DNA of 11,295 bases from positions 1 to 11,295 of the forward strand of contig CALBKW010000032.1 in the NCBI GenBank assembly GCA_937895785.1, in the 5' to 3' direction. The notes beneath the pieces were generated by a model. The model was not told the DNA's origin. It did no database searches and saw only the letters and a list, made by a program, of their open reading frames with translations. The first letter of the stretch is position 1. Each line of letters opens with the position of its first letter. The stretch comes from an uncultured Candidatus Melainabacteria bacterium. Lineage in GTDB: Bacteria; Cyanobacteriota; Vampirovibrionia; Gastranaerophilales; Gastranaerophilaceae. Below, in pieces: positions 6,873-11,295 of the stretch. The position numbers and the translations under genes are program-made.

Positions 6873-7325
6873 CTACTCACCGTCCTTTTTAGGTTCTTCG
6901 TCCTTAAATAGTGGGTAAGTAACGTCAAAACCAGTACCGCTCAATATGACCTGACCAGCCTTGTTATTCTTGATGTTGAAAACGATTGGTGCAAGCAAGT
7001 TTACGGTAGTTTTCCTAGGGTTGTCACTTGGTATTTTTGCAATATTCATAACGACCAAATCTTCTGCTGTAGTCACTTCTAATGATGCTTCTGCTTCATC
7101 TGGTAACTCGAAAGTGTAGTCAATACCGAAAAAGCTAGGTATTGTTGCTGGAAAAGCTAAATCTGGTGTGTGTGTTGATTGAATCCATTTGAACAAAGAA
7201 GCTTCTTTAGATTCAATCATTACAAACTGTTCTTCTTCGTTATAGCCTAGAATTGGCATTGTGAAATTAAATACGTATCTATCGTCTACTTCAATTTCAC
7301 CAAATCTGGTTGTTTGTATTTTCAT
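6873..7325 (-). CDS. fliW: FliW, CsrA-binding flagellar assembly factor
   Basis: A 150-residue FliW of normal length: MKIQTTRFGEIEV at the start, FKWIQS (45-50), DLAFPATIP (55-63) and VNLLAPIVFN (108-117), then QVILSGTGFDVTYPL. The usual FPxGIPGF near residue 22 has drifted to FTMPILGY. In Bacillus FliW is released when bound to flagellin and otherwise sequesters CsrA, a partner-switch that ties flagellin translation to export. Here the fliW-csrA pair is conserved (3-base gap) but no flagellin or other flagellar gene lies in the window. The acidic/basic C-terminal tail (KDEEPKKDGE) is extra. AAGGA 5 bases before the ATG is the ribosome site; 17 bases separate it from the upstream secreted TPR gene. 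Confidence 0.94.
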   Translation of the reverse strand: MKIQTTRFGEIEVDDRYVFNFTMPILGYNEEEQFVMIESKEASLFKWIQSTHTPDLAFPATIPSFFGIDYTFELPDEAEASLEVTTAEDLVVMNIAKIPSDNPRKTTVNLLAPIVFNIKNNKAGQVILSGTGFDVTYPLFKDEEPKKDGE

Positions 7326-7342
7326 AATTTTCCTTATCTAAA

Positions 7343-8431
7343 TTAGTAATTATTGTTGCTAGAACTAAAGTCTAAGTTTGGCATCATTTGGCTAAACATC
7401 ATTGTTTGCAACATTTCTGGAGAAATTTGCATTTGACCATTTGCTTGACCTCCAGCTTGTTGTTGAGCTTGTTGTGCCATTAAAAATGGTAGCATATTCA
7501 TCATGTTGTTATTGTTGTTGTTATTGCTGTTTTTTTCGCCAAAAAGCATACCAATATTAGGTTGAGAGTATTGTGACATTTGAGCTGTCATCATATCTCT
7601 TTGCATTTGTCTTTGAAATTCCTCTCTTGTAACGTCTGGTTTGTATTCACTTTTTACTTCAGGTGTAGAAGTTGCTTGAACATTACTTTGTGGTACTCTT
7701 TCAATTCTTGATTCTTGAGCTTGTTGTGCCATTTCTGCTTGTTTTGCAATGTTGCCCAAACCTGCATCGTTTAAGACTCTTATAGCTTTTAAAACTTCTT
7801 CATCACTTGGTTGAGAAGAGGCAATTAAGCTAGAAGTTTTACCTAACAATTTTAAGGTGTTGTTTTCAATTGAACTTTTTTTGTTAGAAAAATCTCTAAA
7901 GCCTTTAAATTCATACTTGTTAAGCTCTTCTTCAGAGTTCATTTCTTTTCTTAAACGTTCAACTCTTTTTCTTTCAATCTCTTTATTTAAGTCAGCAGAC
8001 AAGCCATTTCCGTATGGAGCAGCAATAAATTTGTCTAAATCAGTTTGAGCTTCTTGAACCTTCTTTTGTTCTGTTGGTTCATAGCAAGCAGGAGAGCCAT
8101 TTAAGCAAGCTCTACCTCTTTCAGCATACTTTCCTAAAGTGTTATTAGGATTGAATTGGTTAGCTTTTATGTAGCAAAATTCAGCTTTATTTTTATCTCC
8201 AGCTTTTGTGTATGCCATACCTAAATAGTAGTATACAACTTGGTTTTCAGATTTTGGATATTGGGTTAAATATGCTCTTAAATCTTGAATACAACCTGTA
8301 ATATTACCTTGTTTATATTTTCTAATCCCTTGCGCAACAAGAGGTGTTACAGCCTCAGTGTAAGCGAGAGCGCTGTTTGCGGTGAACGCCATTATGCAAA
8401 TTATTAATGCTGATAATAGTTTTTTTCTCAT
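7343..8431 (-). CDS. Secreted TPR protein with Asn/Gln/Met-rich tail
   Basis: A 362-residue exported protein: signal peptide MRKKLLSALIICIMAFTANSALA with a likely cut after ALA (residue 23), then about two TPR units (29-60 and 66-99, including GIRKYKQGNITGCIQDLRAYL and YYLGMAYTKAGDKNKAEFCYIKANQFNPN). Cys pairs (C47, C86, C109, C116) could form disulfides outside the cytoplasm. Residues 120-270 are charged and helical. The tail (270-362) is Met/Gln/Asn-rich with an N-run at 303-309 and ends in SSSNNNY; it looks disordered or self-associating. I do not recognise a named family. It is the first gene of the operon with fliW, csrA and the small TPR gene, which is unusual company. The ribosome site AGGGAG lies 8 bases before the ATG inside a mini-hairpin. 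Confidence 0.85.
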   Translation of the reverse strand: MRKKLLSALIICIMAFTANSALAYTEAVTPLVAQGIRKYKQGNITGCIQDLRAYLTQYPKSENQVVYYYLGMAYTKAGDKNKAEFCYIKANQFNPNNTLGKYAERGRACLNGSPACYEPTEQKKVQEAQTDLDKFIAAPYGNGLSADLNKEIERKRVERLRKEMNSEEELNKYEFKGFRDFSNKKSSIENNTLKLLGKTSSLIASSQPSDEEVLKAIRVLNDAGLGNIAKQAEMAQQAQESRIERVPQSNVQATSTPEVKSEYKPDVTREEFQRQMQRDMMTAQMSQYSQPNIGMLFGEKNSNNNNNNNMMNMLPFLMAQQAQQQAGGQANGQMQISPEMLQTMMFSQMMPNLDFSSSNNNY

Positions 8432-8435
8432 TCGT

Positions 8436-8448
8436 GGTACTCCCTACC
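8436..8448 (-). promoter_or_regulatory. GGA-loop hairpin over the ribosome site (candidate CsrA site)
   Basis: The - strand RNA reads GGUAGGGAGUACC: a 4-bp stem GGUA/UACC with a GGGAG loop. The loop holds both the GGA core that CsrA recognises and the Shine-Dalgarno AGGGAG (8440-8445), 8 bases before the ATG of the secreted TPR gene. CsrA is encoded two genes downstream in the same operon, so feedback repression is plausible. No binding has been shown. Confidence 0.5.
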
Positions 8449-8557
8449 TCAATTTTAATGATTTTGAATCAAAAATCAACTTTTTAACATTATATAAACA
8501 TTTGAGTGATTTAAAATGCTTTAAATAGTTGATTTTATTGAACGTTAGGTAGAGAGT
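8439..8557 (-). repeat. Nested inverted repeat spanning the intergenic promoter
   Basis: Outer arms 8439-8449 and 8547-8557 pair over 11 bp with one G-U in the - strand RNA, and the outer 3' arm contains the ribosome site. Inner arms 8472-8481 and 8527-8536 pair perfectly over 10 bp. The -10 box at 8489-8494 sits in the central loop. The inner 3' arm can alternatively form a local hairpin (8459-8478, 7-bp stem TGATTTT/AAAATCA, 6-base loop). In transcripts starting at the internal promoter the upstream arms are absent. Confidence 0.7.
8489..8494 (-). promoter_or_regulatory. Candidate -10 box of the TPR-fliW-csrA operon
   Basis: TATAAT on the - strand predicts a start near 8482 and a leader of about 50 bases. 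The -35 position (about 8512-8517) shows no TTGACA-like box, so this could need an activator or be weak. Confidence 0.45.
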
Positions 8558-8580
8558 TTAAATATTACATTATTTTAAGT

Positions 8581-9603
8581 TTAAAGTATCATAGCAACAA
8601 CCATTAGAACCATGAAACCAATTTGCAGGGCAGTTGCCATTTTTTGCTGAAATCCATTTGAGTCATATTTTTTTGCAACTTTTTGAGCATTAACTGCGCC
8701 ATAAAGTCTACTTAACCTAGAAGAATCGCTTTCCTTGCTAAAATTAGAATTAAAAACGGTACTTTCTAAACGGCTAAGACGCTTATCTACGGTGTCATCT
8801 GAGAAACTTTGCTTATATACATTTTTTTCTAATTTGTTTAATTTTGAACGAAAATCTCTGTCAGAAATTTGTCTATCCCAACTTTTTTCTCGTTGAACAG
8901 AGTTGTTATAGCTTTCTTGCTGTACATTTTGCGGTGAAAAATAGTTGTCAGGATACTGTGTTTGAGGGTTATCAGCTAAGTAACTTTCATCTTGGTAGTA
9001 ATCATTATGCGAAAAGAAAGCCTCGTCTGAGTTTTTTGGTGCATTGTAAGCAAGTTTATCTTTAAGTCTGTCAACTCTAACTGCTAAATCATCATTTGCA
9101 TAAGTCTTACGAAAAGCCTGTTTTTCAAGGTTACTAAGTCTTGTTTTAATTTCCATGTGTTTGTAACTTTTGCCAAACGCGGTTTGTTCAAGAGAATCTA
9201 CAACTGGATACTCAATATTTGGGTCTGCTTTTTCTTCAGGTTCTAAGTATTCCTCTTTTTGTGCCAATTGTTGATTCTGTTGAGTTTTAGGTGAATAGAA
9301 GTTGTCACCGTCATCTTCGCCGTTTGTAAACGCATATTTTCTTGGTGTAACTTCTTTACCCATTTGTTCTGAAGCAATGTCTTTGTCTAAATTTGAAAGT
9401 CTTGATTTAATACTCCCTGACTTCTTTTCGCCATAGACAGTTTGTTCAATTCTATCTAACCTAGCGTTATCACTTTGGTTTGTATATTCTATACCATAAA
9501 GGTTGTTTTCAATAGTACTAAGTGTTTTAGAAGTTTGACTTTGAGCTAAAACATTAGATTGTAAAAATAAAATACAAATTATGCTGATTAATAATTTTTT
9601 CAT
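8581..9603 (-). CDS. Exported Leu/Arg-repeat protein with C-terminal membrane anchor
   Basis: I choose the ATG at 9603 (340 residues), because the protein then starts with a clean signal peptide MKKLLISIICILFLQSNVLAQ. The reading frame extends to 9621, but only by a TTG with no ribosome site. After the signal come three clusters of a roughly 21-residue repeat with core RLxxLEx-aromatic/Val-F/Y-G: 28-75 (RLDRIEQTVYGEK), 135-186 (RLSNLEKQAFRKTY) and 254-302 (RLSRLESTVFNSNF). Each cluster has two full units and a half. Linkers are acidic and Gln/Asn-rich and share DNFYSPKTQQ (100-109) with DNYFSPQNVQQ (219-229), hinting at internal duplication. Residues about 323-340 form a C-terminal hydrophobic anchor. 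I do not recognise a named family; an envelope structural or scaffold role is inference. Confidence 0.8.
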   Translation of the reverse strand: MKKLLISIICILFLQSNVLAQSQTSKTLSTIENNLYGIEYTNQSDNARLDRIEQTVYGEKKSGSIKSRLSNLDKDIASEQMGKEVTPRKYAFTNGEDDGDNFYSPKTQQNQQLAQKEEYLEPEEKADPNIEYPVVDSLEQTAFGKSYKHMEIKTRLSNLEKQAFRKTYANDDLAVRVDRLKDKLAYNAPKNSDEAFFSHNDYYQDESYLADNPQTQYPDNYFSPQNVQQESYNNSVQREKSWDRQISDRDFRSKLNKLEKNVYKQSFSDDTVDKRLSRLESTVFNSNFSKESDSSRLSRLYGAVNAQKVAKKYDSNGFQQKMATALQIGFMVLMVVAMIL

Positions 9604-9609
9604 GATAAT

Positions 9610-9648
9610 AAACCGTCCCAAAGTTATGTTAAACGTGCTTGACGGCTT
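9610..9648 (-). promoter_or_regulatory. Leader hairpin of the Leu/Arg-repeat gene
   Basis: In the - strand RNA AAGCCGUC (9641-9648) pairs with GACGGUUU (9610-9617) over 8 bp with one G-U, closing a 23-base loop. The 3' arm ends 6 bases before the ATG at 9603 and covers the only SD-like sequence (GGGACGG), so folding could limit translation. No clear promoter was found between it and the terminator at 9713-9748. Confidence 0.4.
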
Positions 9649-9712
9649 TTTCTATTAATCAAGTTTGCAATGTTTTATATTAAAAATATTAGTAGAAAGT
9701 AGTAGTTTATAA

Positions 9713-9748
9713 TAAAAAAAATGGGCTAAACCTTAGGAAATTCAGCCC
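9713..9748 (-). terminator. Intrinsic terminator of the NAGPA-domain gene
   Basis: On the - strand GGGCTGAA (9741-9748) pairs with TTTAGCCC (9723-9730), 8 bp with one G-U, 10-base loop, followed at once by a run of eight T (9714-9721). It lies about 35 bases after the stop of the NAGPA-domain gene and separates it from the repeat-protein gene. Confidence 0.9.
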
Positions 9749-9784
9749 TGTGCAAATAAGAAGATATGCTATCTGAAGTATATT

Positions 9785-11044
9785 TTAGGATTTTAAATCT
9801 ATTGTCAAAGCGTTTGATAAAGCGATTCCACCTTTAACCTTTGGCATATTAACCACACGTCCATTTACGTACATTACAGTAGAACCGCCACCGTCAAGGT
9901 TCATTGCGTTTGTACAACCAATTGATTTCATAAACCAAGCCAATTCTTTTAAGGTCAAACCAACTGATGCGCCTTCACGACCATCAACGGCAACCATTAT
10001 AAAGTTTCCGTCTTGTGTGTAACCGATTGCAGTTCTTGGGTTTTTACCACCGATTGCACCAAGTTTTTGTTCTGTCATATCAACGAAAACTTCGCCATTT
10101 TTAACCAAATAAGGACCACCGCTGATTATGTGTTTTACGTTATCCCAATTTGGAATGGTTTTTATATCAAAGTCAACGTGTTTTGCTCTGTATAATTTAG
10201 CTAATCTTTCGTCAGGACCTACTATTACATATCCATTGTGTGGGATTGGCATTGCTTGAGTTCCAATAGAAACGATTTTGCCGTTTTCTACCGCAATTTG
10301 TTTACCGTATTTTGGACTAGGTGGTGCGAATGTACCCCATTCTGGAGTGTAAACAATTACGTGAGTTGACAACATTCTAGGTTGGTTGATGTTATCCACT
10401 TTTAAGTTGCCTTTAAAAGATTTAACTTGCGCATTAAGCTCTAATCTTGCCATATCAAAGCCGTCTTCAAAAATACCCATTGCAACTCTATTATAAATAG
10501 GACCAGTGTACATTTTGCCGTTAATCATTAATGTTCCTAAAGGAACACCTGTTTGTGGTTTGAAATATGTGCCATTTATTGCGACAAGCGAATTGTTTTT
10601 TCTTGCCAAAGTTGTAATTGTAGATTTTGATGCTAACCTTGATGATGATAATTGGGGATTGATTTGTAAATTAGGATTTAATTTTTGATTAATTTCAACT
10701 ACATTAATGCGTACAGGACGACCATTGATAGTTTTTGTAAGTTTGATGTGCTTTACGCCCAAAGCAATATCATAAATCATTGAATTTTTATATCTGTTTC
10801 TAACGCTGTTATTAAAGTTTGTTGCTTGTTCCTCGATAGTAAGCTCTTTAATATCTTCTTTAGCCCTCGCATTGTCTAACAATGGAGATACAACACTTCC
10901 TTGTGCTAATCTGACTTCTTTTGCGATAATCGGCGGACTCTTGAAGAAGTTATTTGTAAGCACAACCAGCGCAGTTAATATACTCAAATTGATTGCCGTC
11001 GCAATCATTTTGGGTGGGGTAAGTTTTAAAGTTTTAGTATCCAT
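9785..11044 (-). CDS. NAGPA/DUF2233-type phosphodiester glycosidase domain protein
   Basis: A 419-residue protein with a short basic cytoplasmic start, a hydrophobic anchor or uncleaved signal at about 13-30, a linker to about 90, and a NAGPA (DUF2233) domain to the end. Family hallmarks in order: VAINGTYF (154-161), ISGGPYLVKNG (307-317), NPRTAIG (335-341), VAVDGREG (351-358), NLDGGGSTVM (382-391) and ALSNAL (408-413). Homologues cleave sugar phosphodiesters, such as the uncovering enzyme acting on GlcNAc-1-P-mannose; bacterial members act on wall or exopolysaccharide phosphodiesters, so a periplasmic or surface glycan role is likely but the substrate is unknown. The GGTGA site lies 6 bases before the ATG. 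It has its own promoter and terminator, hence is monocistronic. Confidence 0.9.
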   Translation of the reverse strand: MDTKTLKLTPPKMIATAINLSILTALVVLTNNFFKSPPIIAKEVRLAQGSVVSPLLDNARAKEDIKELTIEEQATNFNNSVRNRYKNSMIYDIALGVKHIKLTKTINGRPVRINVVEINQKLNPNLQINPQLSSSRLASKSTITTLARKNNSLVAINGTYFKPQTGVPLGTLMINGKMYTGPIYNRVAMGIFEDGFDMARLELNAQVKSFKGNLKVDNINQPRMLSTHVIVYTPEWGTFAPPSPKYGKQIAVENGKIVSIGTQAMPIPHNGYVIVGPDERLAKLYRAKHVDFDIKTIPNWDNVKHIISGGPYLVKNGEVFVDMTEQKLGAIGGKNPRTAIGYTQDGNFIMVAVDGREGASVGLTLKELAWFMKSIGCTNAMNLDGGGSTVMYVNGRVVNMPKVKGGIALSNALTIDLKS

Positions 11045-11158
11045 AATTTCACCATAAATCCACAGCTACTAAAGGGTTTTCAAAGAAAACTCTTGTCGCT
11101 ATTTATATTGGAACCTGAATACCTTTTTTTTGGAGAGTGGTGCGATTTTTTCAATGCA

Positions 11159-11198
11159 TGGGGAATAACACTCTAGAGCGTTTCATAAATTGGGGAAT
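11159..11198. repeat. Duplicated TGGGGAAT flanking an imperfect palindrome
   Basis: TGGGGAAT occurs at 11159-11166 and 11191-11198, 32 bases apart (about three helical turns). Between them lies AACACTCTAGAGCGTT (11167-11182), a palindrome with 7 of 8 pairs matched around CTAG. All of it is in the leader of the NAGPA-domain gene. It may be an operator or part of an RNA fold; no known riboswitch is recognised. Confidence 0.6.
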
Positions 11199-11239
11199 GT
11201 ATATCTTTTTCTTTGCTATTAAGCTTTCGCTCTACTAAT

Positions 11240-11268
11240 ATTGTAACATATTTTTACATTTTTCTCAA
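11240..11268 (-). promoter_or_regulatory. Sigma70-like promoter of the NAGPA-domain gene
   Basis: On the - strand TTGAGA (11263-11268), a 17-base spacer and TACAAT (11240-11245) form a good sigma70-type promoter. The predicted start near 11233 leaves a leader of about 190 bases before the ATG. That leader has a 6-bp hairpin GTTTTC/GAAAAC at 11076-11090 and no open reading frame of note. Confidence 0.65.
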
Positions 11269-11295
11269 GTGGCTGTAAACTAAGTATAGCTATAG

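Noticed and set aside
9604..9621. Longer start of the repeat protein at a TTG (position 9621)
   Set aside because: It adds six residues before the signal peptide, has no ribosome site, and places the hydrophobic core less well than the ATG at 9603.
11045..11233. Known riboswitch (c-di-GMP, SAM, ydaO-type) in the NAGPA leader
   Set aside because: No consensus core of these classes is seen and there is no terminator or ribosome-site-masking stem of the usual form.
1..11295. CRISPR array, insertion sequence, phage or toxin-antitoxin locus
   Set aside because: No spaced direct repeats, transposase, integrase or small paired genes are present; all genes look chromosomal and of even composition.

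Overview
The window is AT-rich chromosomal DNA from a bacterium. Its mix of genes is a divergent DciA-type helicase loader, a FliW-CsrA pair, MetW, a GGDEF protein, a SPOR protein, a DUF2233/NAGPA-type envelope enzyme and low-complexity Asn/Gln-rich secreted proteins. That mix reminds me of the non-photosynthetic cyanobacterial relatives (Melainabacteria/Vampirovibrionia, Gastranaerophilales-like). The assignment is inference from gene content and base composition only. I see no rRNA, tRNA, CRISPR array, insertion sequence or phage gene.

Left part (1-1990), + strand: a membrane-anchored SPOR-domain protein, then a PfkB-family sugar/nucleoside kinase 20 bases later, closed by a strong 16-bp inverted repeat that serves as a shared terminator with the convergent GGDEF gene.

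Middle (2012-5370), - strand: a tight operon read as nrnA-like DHH phosphoesterase, YihY/BrkB-family membrane protein, MetW-like methyltransferase (coupled by 1- and 11-base class overlaps), followed by a degenerate-receiver GGDEF protein that has its own promoter. The DHH gene has an extended -10 box ending 6 bases before its ATG, which predicts a leaderless or nearly leaderless mRNA. Divergent from it is a DciA/DUF721 gene (5409-5747). A 248-base convergent gap follows, holding a perfect 12-bp tandem repeat and two ACGTACGT palindromes.

Right part (5996-11295), - strand: first a DUF2233/NAGPA-type enzyme with a sigma70-like promoter, a leader of about 190 bases and an intrinsic terminator. 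Next is a secreted, C-terminally membrane-anchored protein built of three clusters of a roughly 21-residue Leu/Arg repeat. Last is a four-gene operon: secreted TPR protein with an Asn/Gln/Met-rich tail, FliW, CsrA with a long tail, and a cytoplasmic TPR protein. No flagellin or other flagellar gene is present.

The most interesting signal is in the 149-base gap in front of the secreted-TPR-fliW-csrA operon (8432-8580). The ribosome binding site lies in a GGA-loop mini-hairpin of the kind CsrA binds. The same site is complementary over 11 bp to a segment just after the upstream gene, so read-through mRNA and mRNA from the internal promoter are predicted to fold differently. This suggests a two-level, CsrA-feedback and transcript-length-dependent switch controlling FliW/CsrA synthesis together with an envelope protein.
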